A DNA stretch of 64,000 bases, taken from contig VXAU01004437.1 of NCBI GenBank assembly GCA_013399695.1, positions 147,790 through 211,789 on the forward strand. The letters run 5' to 3'. Position numbers and translations under genes: made by a program. The notes beneath the pieces are model-generated. The model searched no databases and was not told the origin of the DNA. It worked only from the letters and a program-made list of their open reading frames with translations. Of this stretch, positions 46,417-59,100 are shown piece by piece. Source of the stretch: Formicarius rufipectus. Taxonomy: Eukaryota; Chordata; Aves; Passeriformes; Formicariidae. Every line of letters starts with the position of its first letter. Position 1 is the first letter of the stretch.

Positions 46417-46790
46417 CATCCTTCTTTAGCCTGGAGAAGAGGAGGCTCAGGGGAGACCTTATTGCTCTCTATAACATCTAAAAGGAGGTTGTAGCCAAAC
46501 GGGGGTTGGCCTCTTCTCCCAGGCAACAAGTGACAGAGCAAGAGGAAAGGGCCTCAAGCTGTGCCAGGGGAGGTTCAGCTTGGATGTTAGGAAGAATTTC
46601 TTCATGGAAAGGGTAGTCATGCACTGGAATGGGCTGCCCAGGGAGGTGGTGGAATTGCCATCCCTAGAGGTGTTCAAGAAATGACTGGACAGGGCACTTA
46701 TTGCTATGGTTTAGTCAATAAGGTGGTGATTGGTCAAAGGTTGGACTCAATGATCTTGGAGATCTTTTCAAACCTGTGATTCTAAAACTG
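46417..46790 (+). mobile_element. CR1 LINE 3' fragment
   Basis: Longest well-preserved CR1 tail here: TTAGCCTGGAGAAGAGGAGG, AGGGGAGACCTTATTGCTCT, GGTTCAGCTTGGATGTTAGG, TGGAATGGGCTGCCCAGGGA, GGTTGGACTCAATGATCTTGG, then GTGATTCTA. Sense orientation. Confidence 0.92.
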
Positions 46791-49700
46791 ATCTGGTCTT
46801 GTCTTATAATTTTGTTTGCAAATGCTTTGACATACTTGGACACAGCCATAGGAAAAGCTGTGGAACATAAAGAAATGAACAACCTTAACTAACTACTGAA
46901 CTTGGCAGTGAATTTTGGTAGGGGCAGTAAGTACAACTCTGTAATTCTGTTTCTATTTTCAATTCTTTGTGCAGATGGCATTTTATTAGCACATCTTGGT
47001 GCATATATGTGTTCCTACAAAGTCTTAAAAGACAGGGCTTTGGATGAGATATTTGTAATCCAAAATCTGTAACATTTGAAAACATAATTTATGTGACAAA
47101 ACATATCAGTTTTAACTGAAAACAAGAGTCATTTCCAGATGACAGACTATGAGAATTATGCACAAGGAATCAACAGTGTCAGAAAAAGGGTGTTATAGCC
47201 TGTAGCAGATTTAAGAAGCTGTTACTCCAGGCTAATGAGATTAAGGAGGTGTGAATATACTGGCATCTTTGGCTATATAGAGGAAGGCTGATACAAGAAG
47301 GTCATAACCTGCTTATCAAGGGGATTTTCCCCTTTCTTGTGGAAAAACAACAAGAAATAATGATGACTGCTGCTACACATGTTCAGGAGAGATTTAAAAT
47401 AAACTAGAGAGAGAATTTTGAGTGTTTTTGCAGTTCTGGGAGGAAAGCTTAGATACTTTTCTCGTTGTTTTTGACAAGAGTGGAAACATTTGCATGAATG
47501 TGTTTCAGCAATAACCTCTCACTGCAGGCACAATTTTTACACATTGACAAAGATTAAAAGTCTACATCTACTGTTTTATCCACCTGCAGTCAATATATCC
47601 CTTTTAACTCTTTCTGTTGAAATTCCTCGAATTTAAAAAATGCCATTAATTTAATGTATCAGTGTGATATATGAAACATCTAGGACACCCTGGAGGTCTA
47701 TGCAAGCCCACCCTGAATGTCCTGTCAGATAAGGGTCACAAACCTGACCAGGGATCGACCACTGATATGTTCAACTTACTTCAAAGGTCAATGTCTTATA
47801 TGCAGTCAGATCTTTCAAAAAGTAAATGACAATTTTTTTTAGCTGCATTCATCTGAAATCATAGCAGTTGTCAATTATTTTTAGAAGACACCTGCAGTAA
47901 TAGCATTAGGTAGTTTTCTTAGAGCTCCTTCTCATGAATGCTTTCTGGAATTCCTTACTTACGCACACACTAAGTACCTGCAAGTATTTACTTGCAAAAG
48001 CTTCTTAGTTTCCAATTATTCATGTTATTCTTTTTTTTTTCTTTCTTCTTGAAAACAGATTTTGAAGGAGAATTCAATAGCTGACTCACTTTTGAATCAT
48101 CATTAATTTCAGCCCACTAGTCTTTTTTTAATCCTCATTTTAATACATGGGACTTAAAGTAGTTTGTTGTTTTCATTGACTTCAGGAATGCATTGAATTG
48201 GTTAAAAAGAGGCATTATGGATTTCAAGAAATACTTTTGCCATCCAGGTCTCATAAATGCCCTTATTCCAGCCTGATTGACAAATCCTCCCAGGGATAAA
48301 AGAATTAAACAGCTGGTTTTTAAGGTCATCCGAGGATTAGCAATTCTGGAAGACTTGCCACTGGGTGAGTTGTCATTATCTCTACATCCATGATGCTGCT
48401 GGAGCAGGGATGCACTTTGCAGTCAATTTGAATTTGCAATAAATGTCAATATTGGCATTCACTGTCATCCACTGGAAAGTAACAGGAGATGTATTGAACA
48501 AGTATGCTCCTGCTGAGCCTATAAAGCTTTGAGAGGGCTGAAGGTTTCAGTGACTGAAAAACTGCATAATAAAATTGGTAGGTACTTACGGAAGGATGGA
48601 TGGGCAACATCCAAAATCTCAATAAAAATGTGTCAAATCAATGTACAGCCTAAGTGCTTTTATCTCCTAAACCTGCTGAATTTGTGAATAGTTATCAGAA
48701 TACAGTGCAGAGAGTACACAAGGGACATCTTTGCAAGACTTGTTATTTTGAAATATTAATTAAGAGGGAAAAGAAAAAAAAACCATGGAAATATAAGGAA
48801 CAGGATTAATTACAGTAACCTGACCAAACTGGTCCAATATCTGGTATTAACAACAAAAATCTGCAAGTAATCCAGCCCAGCTGATCCAAAAGAGGAGGAC
48901 CTCTGGCAAGGGACTGCATGCAGGGCTAGCATTGTTTGTGTTGATGCTGGAGTGAGTCCCTGCACTGTGCAATTTGACATTGAAAGAGAAAATCCTGTTA
49001 AGGAATTACTCCCCTACTTGCAATCACCTCTGTCCAAGTCACTGCAACTTACCCTCTACAGAGAGAGCTCAATGCCCAGCAGTAACTATTTTGTTCCTTT
49101 CTGGTTCCTCAGTTTTTCCTCTTGGATGATGTCTTCTGGGACCCACAGAAACAAATGGAAGTCATGGTATTTCCATCACACATTCCTTAAGGTGTTAGTT
49201 CAGACTCCATCAGCACTATGGAGTCAGAGGAGAACAGAGGAAAACTGAGCTGGAAGTAACTATTGTATTACCCATTAACATGTGAATGATCTGACAGGAG
49301 GAGAAGTGTTCTTTATCTTCCAAAATTTTGCAAGAGGATACATAATCCTCAAGGGAGTAATTTTTTTGTCACATTGAAGTTGAACAGACTATCTTGGAGC
49401 TTGGGATATCTGCATTCACTTCCTTACTCTGTTAGTCTTATTTCTTTGGTCAAGAAATACAGGTTTGGGAATCCTAGTAAAATACTGTTTTTATAAGCAC
49501 TTATAAACCAAGCCAAACTTCTAAGTCAAAATTTTGTCTCTCATCTTGCTATATAATGGCACCCTAATGGATGCCAGGTCCAAACAATCATGTTCAATAA
49601 TGAAAAAAGGTAATTAAAGGGCTTTAAATACTTCCATTTAAATGAGCTGTGTGACAATAATCATACAGGAAAGGAAGTACTTCAGGAGATATTTCCTGTT

Positions 49701-52700
49701 CTAGAGATATAGTTTCAAAAATGAGGGTGTTATATTCTTTGTTAACAGTTACTGAGTTTTCCCCTCATTCTGGATGAGCTATCCATGTCTGCAAAATCAA
49801 ATTATTGTCTATGAGTATTTTAGAAACATTATTTTATGTGAAGTTATCACACTTTCATTTCTTGACACAAGAGTAATATTGACCTGGAGATAACCACTCC
49901 ACCCCTGGAAATTTTGCTTGAATTCATTTACCTTCAAATGGCAGTAGTTATGAACACATCTTTGCCTTCTAGTTTGCAGCACAGGGTTTTGGCTTTCAGT
50001 CCACACATTTTCCCAGAAACTGCAGTGGGACTGTACAGCCTGCGCTAAAGTATCTTCCTCAGCACTATAGCAGGTGGATTCAGTAGGATCATAGCTTACT
50101 CACTTTGACTACAGCATAAATATTCTCTTTCTTGCATATTGGTTTAAATATTAGTTTATAACTTTTTGATCAAACCATTTGTCCAATCAAAATAAGGTCA
50201 TATATTTGCAGACTAAAGCAAAAAGAAGATTGGAACAGTCAGGGATTGGTAAACTTTAATTGTCTTCGAGGGGCTGAACCTGTTTGTGTGCTGGCTCTGA
50301 AATGACGCTTTAAAAACCGCTGAAAATTAAAAGCTGAAATGTTTTTGAGCTGAGCTGTCCTGATTTTTTTTTTTAAGCTTTATTCATCAAGCCTGGTACT
50401 ACATTTTTTGAGACTGCTGAGTACTAATGCTTTTAAACTTAAAATTGTTACCCAAATTACCTAAAGTAGAACACCCAAAAATTAAAGTTTTCCTCTAAAT
50501 TCATTATCATCTTTTGAATGTGTAGGTCTATACTTTCAAGCACTGATAGGAAACTTTTTCACAGTGTCCTATAGCCTTATTTATCCAATTCTTCCCTTCA
50601 TTTGCAATTTTATTCATGTGCTGACGTGTTCCTCTCTGCAAACCAGGTATCCTGATGAGCCATTCTCCAAATGATGTATTTGGCCATTTATAATCATGTA
50701 TGATTCATACCTTCTGCTGGCTATGAGTAGAATTCTATAGAGAAATCTATTTATCTGCTACATTTCAGAGATGGTTTTCTCACCCATGCACCTGTAGCTT
50801 AAAAAAAAACGTTGAAGCAATCGATACAGGAAACCTGGCAGGACCTCTTAGGTATTTCAGACCACATCATTATTATTATTGCTATGACATGTTATTAATA
50901 CTGGAGTCATATTTCAGGTTTCATTGGCCTTGCCAGTTAAGCCAAGACTTGAGCACAAACTCTGTGATTATGTACACTGCTGACATATATTGGTCCTTGC
51001 TCTAGTCTGAGAAGAGACCGAGGGTGTCTGGCTTCTGGGGAAGGTAATGTCAGCAGAGATGGGAACACCTGATCCTGGAGCTTTGCTCTGCAAGACACAA
51101 CCAACTCAGCTGTGACTCACAGCTGTGGCAGCCATGGGATACAAGGAAGAGGACCAGCAGGTTCAGAGGGAGTTGTGGTGTCCCACAGTTCATCATGAAT
51201 CAGGGCCCTACACTCCATGGAGCCATTTATGGGTTTTGCATATAACGAGATCACTCGTTCATTTATGTAGCAATAGCTCCTACTGAGACACATGAAGCTC
51301 TTCTGATGATTTCTTACCTGGTGATTTTAAAGAAGAAAATGTTGCATTTTTTTTTTATATAAATGCATCGTAGTGGAACACATATGAGGAGATGAATTAT
51401 TTAGGTTCGACAGTCACTCAGAATGTCTCTGGTTTAAGATGCAGACCTGTTATAACAATTTTAGAACTACTTCTTAGGTGTTTTCTCCTGCATCATATAA
51501 CTCTTTTTCTGACTAAATCTCAAAGATTCCATGCAAATACTTTGTCTCTACCTGTATTTCTCTTGTAACAATTACTGTATTGCCACTCTTCTGAGTTTAT
51601 TCTGCTGATCTGCTGAAATCTGCTGACCTGTTTTTTCCTGGTAGTCTTAATAACTCAAGACTTATTCCTTAGTTTTTCACTAGAAGAGGTAATCACATTA
51701 CAGCATTGTTAGAAGACATAACTAAAAGAACGGCACTGCAGTCCCATTGAAGAACAATCACAGACTTATTGCTGTCAGACCCACTCCAAAACCATTAAGC
51801 TATTTGCCAGACATGCCCAAAAAGCAGTCTATGTCCAACAGATGGGCCAGGCAGGAGCGTTCCCAGGACAGGACAGGGATGGGTGGCTGTGTAGGAAGCT
51901 CTTGCTTAACCGTCAGCTCCAATCTCTCAGGCATTCCAGTCTTTCTGGGTGTCTCCTTTGTCTCACCTATGTCAATGGCAGACAACCCCCTGCCTCAAGG
52001 GGCTCATCCCATGGAGGAGGGACAAGTTCCAGGAAGAGAAGTATGACCATAAATACCATGGCTGGTCTCAGATGAGACTAAATTTACCACATATCCAATG
52101 TACAACCTGTTTGAAGCCATGTGATAACTCTACTGTGCTGCATTTGATTGGCTTAAAAAGTTCCTGATTGCACAAGAGAGAAACTGTGTCCCAACTTTCC
52201 TAACCTAAGACTGTAACACAGGGTTTTCAGACCTGAGCTGAGAGCAGCCATCTCCCTCAGGTGGTTACTGGCAAGACTTGGGCTCAAGGGTTCCACCCTG
52301 CCCATAATGTAGACCTGGCCAGAGAGGGTGGCAAACACCTCAGGACACAAAGAGCAGGTATGGGTTGTCCCCCCGGCCACCCGTCCCTCTTAACATCAAT
52401 GGCTATGCACAAACAAATCACTTACCTCCTCTAAAAAGCAGCCCCTGCCCTTACAGACCACTTTGATATTAGTGCAGAGGGGTGTCATGAAAGACTCTGT
52501 TCAAACATAAGGTACACCTGCAGAAGGATTTTTTTTTTTGTTGTTGTTGTTTTTTAACTCTTGGCCAACTCAAAATATGATTTATTTATGGTTTTGTAGT
52601 TCAGAATGAAAAATTAATTAATTATAAAGTAATATATAATAAATAATAGTAATAATTAGTAATATATAATAATAAAGATATACAAGTAACACTGGAGAGA

Positions 52701-55260
52701 AAAAAATACATGAAATTCAGATCTGTATAAAAAGTTTCATCTAGAAGGAACCTAGCTATATTCCATACCACAAGTAGGAAAAACAACAACATCAATACTG
52801 GTAGACTAAATCTAACATTACCTTTCTCCTGTATTATAGAAACATTTGAAGGGCTTTAAATTTAAGTTAACAACCTAAAGTATTTTCTGTTTATTCTGCA
52901 ACAGCTAGTACTGTATTCCAAACTTATTTTTGTGCCAGGATAGACAGGGATTGTTGATAATGGGGACACAAAACCCGCAGGAGGGCTTAGTCTTTGGAGG
53001 GTATATGATCCTAATGCATAAAGAAAACTATGGGTTTAGAGCTGCTGGGGATGTTTTTGCTCTTTGATAAACAACTAGAAAACATCATAAAAACAGATAG
53101 TCATAGGTCATTATGTCTGCTTGATTATATATCTAAAAGCAAAGAAATGCCAAATAGCTGAGCTGTCTTCTGTAGTTTTTCTGACAAAAGGACTTTGATA
53201 ATGCCATTAAAAGGCTTTTTGATAGCCCCAAACAAGAGTTGGGTAAGCACAAGGCCCATGCCCTTAAACTTACCACAGTATGATGAATATCCACTGTTTT
53301 TTCTATTTGTTCATTGATTTCAGTAGAGTTATCATGATTTATGACCCACCAAGTTGCCTGTAATGGTCCCTAAACTACCTGGCTTGTAATCTGTATTCAA
53401 AAGCATGCCTGGCTTGGGGCAGTTGCAAATTTGCTTCCCAAATAGTTTTCTTGGTTAACAATTTATCTTAGCAGCTCAGAAGACAACAGGTTTCTCTTCC
53501 TTCCTGGAGGATTTTCCAGGTGCTGAAACTCAGAGACGTCAGAGCATGCTGACACAGCTGTCACACAAGACAAAGACATCAGTTTTGACCTGGGAGTCCA
53601 CAATGTGGCCTTGCAATCAAACCAGAGCCGCGAGGGTCCCCCTGCCTCTCAGTCTGGTGAAAGCTTGCCATTGGAGCAGAAGGGATTAGAAGAGAGGATG
53701 TCTTTACTTCCTCTCTGTTGTGAGAAGCAAGGGAATAAAAAGCTTTTGGGAAATGCCACTTGGTCAACCACTGGTCTCAGTTTTTGCCATACTGTGCTAG
53801 CTGCTTATCGAAGAACAAATTACTCTCCTGGAGAAACTTCTACCTGCAGTTCACAGGAGAGTTCTCACTCTTGCACTCAAGAAACAGCATATGTTGGAAA
53901 CAGAGGAATGATAAAGCCTCGGAGTTGGCAGGAGCCAGAGGCTCATTTAATACCACCTGTGGCAGCACTTTTGCTGTTAACAGTTTGGGACTGTTATGAA
54001 GAATAATGTTAATTCTTATTTGTTTGGAAAAATCTCACTTTACTGAGTTGCATCTGGGGTAGATATGTGGACATGGATCATCAGATCTGACCAGAATCTC
54101 GTTTCCAGTCTGACACCAACTATAAACATACTTTTGATAAAACATTACCTCCTGGGAAAATCAAGATGATCTCATTAAAAAAAAAAAAAAAGTAAAACAA
54201 ACCCAAAACAACCAAACAAACAAAACAAACAACAGAAGTAAAAGGGAAATGATGTTAGTATGAGTCACCTGACAGAGTCTATATGTCTAGTGCATATCAG
54301 GAGTGTTTCTAGAACTGTCAGTGTATTTATTCAATGTTAAAACACTGCTTACAGAAGGAGAATGACACACCATGATTTTCTCTGTGTACAATTCCCAGAA
54401 TTTCTGGAACTTTGATTTTTCTTTATTTATTTCCAGACCTAGATGCCATACTGATATTGTATGTACTAGAGAAGCTTTCATTTCATACCTTAGAATACAC
54501 AGAGCTTGTCCACATCTACAGTTTATAATCAGAGCTGCAATCATAAAAGACAATGTCTAAATGTGCTGGTCATTGTCCTTAAGTAATAAAATGCAAACAA
54601 CTCTACCTCCAACACCAGGATATGAAGAACTTCCTTGCAGTGAGTACCACACCAACCCTTTTCCTGTTCCTATCTTGCACTTACATAGGGCAAATGGTAG
54701 AAGAAAGGTCAGAAAAGCATTTAACATGGAAAATCCCCCTCCTCTAACCCTCCAACCTGCTATTTTCTCAGATAAAGTGTGGGAGATTGTATTACTACAG
54801 TGCTCTATTCCATATCCCAAGTTAGTTTAGGAATTGGGAAGAGAGCTTGTTTCCTAGTTTCAGTCTTATGCACAGGACTGCAGGGAGCAGAGATACCCTC
54901 CAGAAAACAAAGCAAAGTGGCTGTGATGATGATGGCAAAACCTACACTGTTCTTACCAGGCAGGTTTGCTCCTACTGCAAAGGTACATCATGAGGATTGC
55001 AACAAAATATCACAGTTCAAGTATTTTTAGAGACTATTTTCTTTCTCAGTAATAACTGTTGGAAGCATCTATTAGTGAAGTTTCCCTCTGGACAAGGCTG
55101 CCTGTGGAAAGTCATGCACTTGCAAGTTTTCAGTACCGTATTTCAAGGTTTCCTTTAACAAGGAAGCAAATCTATATACATGTGGTGTAAATACAGTGGT
55201 CATTCAGATGAAAAGACTCCCCCTTTCCTCCACACACACACACAAAACAAAGAAGCTTAA
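46791..55260. other. tail-to-tail intergenic interval, no recognised gene
   Basis: Lies between convergent SLCO1B-type (+) and SLCO1A2-type (-) genes. Contains AT repeats (52610-52680), an A-rich stretch (54180-54235) and GC-richer patches at 51800-52400 and 53500-53960. Open stretches such as 53605-54006 (133 codons) match nothing I know. Confidence 0.6.
54177..54236. repeat. A-rich low-complexity stretch
   Basis: A run followed by AAAC/AAAACAAAC-like units. Confidence 0.85.
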
Positions 55261-55271
55261 CGACCTATCAC

Positions 55272-55277
55272 TTTATT
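55272..55277 (-). terminator. SLCO1A2: candidate poly(A) signal, SLCO1A2-type gene
   Basis: AATAAA on the minus strand, about 660 bases after the stop. The variant ATTAAA at 55632-55637 is nearer. Confidence 0.35.
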
Positions 55278-55935
55278 GCATCAGTTCAGAGTAATTTTGC
55301 TTAAACCCGTTACTGAGATGTGCTGCAAAATCAATACACCGCATTTTTAGTTTGCTTTCCATTTTTGACTGCTTAACATTTACAAGCCAAACTTCGGAGC
55401 TGTTGAGCAGTTTGAGTTCAGAGTGTGCTCAGTGACAGACCCATGGCTCTCACCTGACCATGGGACCCAGTCTGGAACAAAGAGCTCTCCACATGAACCC
55501 CATGGCAAAGGCTGTCAGAGCAACCGGGCAAGTGAGACTTGACTGGCCCTTTAGAGCTGTAGGACAGAGCAAGAGGACTTGAAGTAAAATCAGTGCAATT
55601 GTCAAAAGAGCTCATTGTGGTTTTCTTCTTTTTTAATTCGTCAATCAAAATCAAATTTAGGACACTTGCAAAATTTTGGCTTGTCCTACTGTTGGTCTAG
55701 AATGGGATGAGAGCAAGGGGATGGGAGAGTTTCTGAAAATTCTGAACACTTTTCCCCCTTATTGTTGTTTCAGATGAGAAAAGGACAAGGATAGGGTAAA
55801 GTAAATAAAAAGTTAATGTTTCAAAGATATTTCTTTGAACTCCCAAAACGTAAACTAGATGTTGTAGTCAGTAATTAGACTCCTTTTGTACTCAGAAAAA
55901 CTGAAGCATAGGTAGAAAAGACCTTGTTTTTTTTT

Positions 55936-56158
55936 TTACATACAAGTTTCCTCACTGTCGTCTGAGGTTCTTGCACCAGGAAGAATGTCTTTTTTGTTGG
56001 AAGTATCTAGATATTTGCTGGTTGATATTTCTGTATTTTTAATATCTGTCATCTCTTTGCCATCTGGTCTGAAGCGTTTCATTATTAAAACAGAGAGCAC
56101 TATGTATAAGAGACAGCATCCTGCCCGTAGTCCTGCAATGAGGCCAAGATAGACATTT
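55936..56158 (-). CDS. SLCO1A2: SLCO1A2-type coding exon 14 (TM12, C-terminal tail)
   Basis: 223 bases. Acceptor with a long T/C tract ending CCCTAG; stop TAA at 55936-55938. Reads NVYLGLIAGLRAGCCLLYIV, then a polar tail ending TSDDSEETCM. Confidence 0.93.
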
Positions 56159-59100
56159 CTAGGGGGGGAAAAAAAGGGACAGAATATGTTTATATTAACA
56201 AAGCTTGCCAATTTTGAGTGGAACCAAATAAGATACAAAGTGCAGTTTGACAAAACTCTATTTGCAGTTAAGTATTGCCTCGCTCAATTTAAAATTTCTT
56301 ATTTTAAAATAAGAAATAACTGGCAGAACAAATGGCCTCATAACATTAGCCCCAGGCAGGTTCTAATCAGATCCTACTTCCTGCAGAAATGTCTGCAGTA
56401 TGCTCCCATTCAGAAGACTACACTTTCGGGCTGAGACAAGAGGAGCTGCACCAGCTGGGCCTTTTTGCCTTTTACCCCAGTCTTCCCCCAGCTCCTCACT
56501 GGCACACTTAGTGCTCTTGGCCACGGTTCTCCACGCACCATCAGTCGTTTGGGTCCTCCCTCTGAGTGGATTTTGTGAGGTGTCTTATACAATATGAACT
56601 AAATAAATGAGGGATGTGGAAGAACATCTTCAATTTTTCAGTCTTCCACAAAGCCAAAGTGTCACAGAGTTATTTAGTGTACTTACTACATTATTCAGTG
56701 CACGTTTCAATAAAAGAACTAATTCTAGCTACCTAAGGAAGTGTACTACCACTTTCATATGTCAGACTGAATCAAAATTACTTGATCTATTAATGTCTAG
56801 TCGAATAAGGAGCTTTGGTGCTCTTAGCACCCTAATCATTCTATAGCCAGTAGTCACAAGGAGAGAATACCCTTCTCGGTCCTTGCTGCCCAAAGCTGCC
56901 TCAGAAACCAAATTCCCAATCCCTTAATGAAGATTCAGCTTACCTGAATTCTTTTGTGTCATATACCCGACAAGACCCAGATCCCCCACAGCTTTTTGTG
57001 CCCCATTTCAAGCAGGTCTCATCTATCAAGGCACCAAAATAAATAGGGGCTGGGAGTCCTCCTGCAAAGAAAATTTTTATTCCATGATCTCAGGCATGAA
57101 GGGCTCATCATTGAATGTCATATATAGAAATGAGGAAATTAACCTCAGGGCTTCTGAATTGTAGCTGCATAAAATGGAACTAAACATCCAGCTCCAGTTT
57201 TGAGATTCCAAGATTTGTGAAAATATTTAAGCAAGTACCTAAAGGGAGTTGAAATGATAGATTATAGCTTAATTGTATTCAGGGTGGAAACGTTATCAAT
57301 TTATTTTAATGGCATTTTTATTAGAAGTATAATTCTGTTGTTTAAAGAAATAATATAACATTTCTTTTGCATTACCTGGTGTGGATTTATGTGCCATGAC
57401 ATATTAATATTTATACATATTAATGTATCTATTCAGGTATCACACAACAGTTTGCCATTAAAAATGTTTAGTGGAGTGAAAAGGGCTGAAATTAACCACT
57501 TGCTCAAAAGCAATTAGGTAATAAGTGTATGGCTTATGTAGTACTGAAAGAATTCCTTTGAGACAGTCATAATGTTTTAATATGATCAGTAAACTGTTTG
57601 AGGGATAATGTCGAATTTTGTGAGGCAAACTGCTTCATAAAAGCAAAAGGTTGTTTCTCTGCAGCATTCAGCTAAAATTTGAGATCCAAATGACTATTCA
57701 GGCTTGTGTGCAAGGGAGAGATTTCAAAAATGAGCAACCAAGGGAAGATTTGCTCGAGGCACAGTAGGCAACATTTCTGAATTATCTATTGCAGATAAAC
57801 TAAAGAAATAAAATATTTGGCAGACTACAAGCGTGCTTTAAGTGAATAATGGTCAGCAACAGAGAGCATAGGTGTTAAGGATAAGCAGATTGGTCAAGCT
57901 CTGGTACTTGTGTACACGAATCAAAAAATGAACTCCAAAAGTACAATGAAATTTCCTTCCCTTGTCTTATCCCTTTACTGTGCAGGGAAAAAAACCCTAA
58001 TGAGATAATAATAATAATATGGAAAACATATCAGGAAACATGTAACAAGCTTCTCCAAACACTTTGAAATGTGTAGTTTGATTAAATCTGGAAAATTTCT
58101 TTTGGTCTCATCTGGAGCAAAGGCATGGCACTGGCTAGCTTTGGTCTACCTCCTTGATGTCCCACCTGAATCCCACAAAGAAATGAAGTTTTACCTAGGA
58201 CTCTACCACCCAAAGTTTCAATCCCAACAGCAAAGGATTTCAGGTCTGGTGAAACAGTTCTGGAAAGGAAATAAAAAGAGTACACTTTCTTGAGGATCGA
58301 CAAAGCAATGTAGCTATAGCCATGCAGTGAACATCTGCAAATCCCCAGTGCAAGAATACTGTGGCTTATCTAACAGAGCCCACTCAAAGCTGGAATGAAA
58401 ACATTCACCAAAGTTAATGTTCAGATGCAGTCACCTTCCATGGATGAGCTCTCATTGAAATAAACAGGACAATCTACAGAAACTGATCTTGAACCCACAG
58501 AAAACAGGTTGTAAACACTTCTGGGAGATGATGCACAGGAATATGATAGCAATCCATCTAAAACTAGACAGTCCATGTCCACAAGATAAGCTTCAAGAAG
58601 CTTATTTTTTGAATAAATAATTTTTTTGAGGGGGCATTACATTTGCAGCGATGACCAGAGGGAACAAGGATGTGCAGGCCTTGCCAGCTGCATGCAGGTT
58701 AAACCCAGCTCTGCCTCTAGCATTTCACACAGAGTCAGCAATTGTGAGTTACTTGGCTACAAAAACACCTCATTCCTACCACTGGAAAACACCCTGTGTC
58801 CACCAGGTGAACTGAAAGAACTGACAGGAGTACTGAACTGGCACAGGGGCAGGAGGGAGCCTTGCTGTGGCCAGCCTGCTCCCTGAACTGGAGTTTATAC
58901 ATCACTGTCTCATCTCTTCCACATTGACATGAAAGGCCTCACATTATGTGCATGAATATTCTGAAAACAGCCAGAAAAACGAGCCTTGTCCATAACCAGA
59001 CACGTGCTGAGAGTGGCTACACTCAGCAACACCGTAGAAGAATCAGCAGCTCAGCCAAGTTTATCTGGTCATGGGCACTGAGCTCTGGGGATTGCAATTG

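Noticed and set aside
53605..54006. 133-codon plus-strand frame as a gene
   Set aside because: No family similarity that I recognise, no splice or promoter context, and overlapping frames are equally open.
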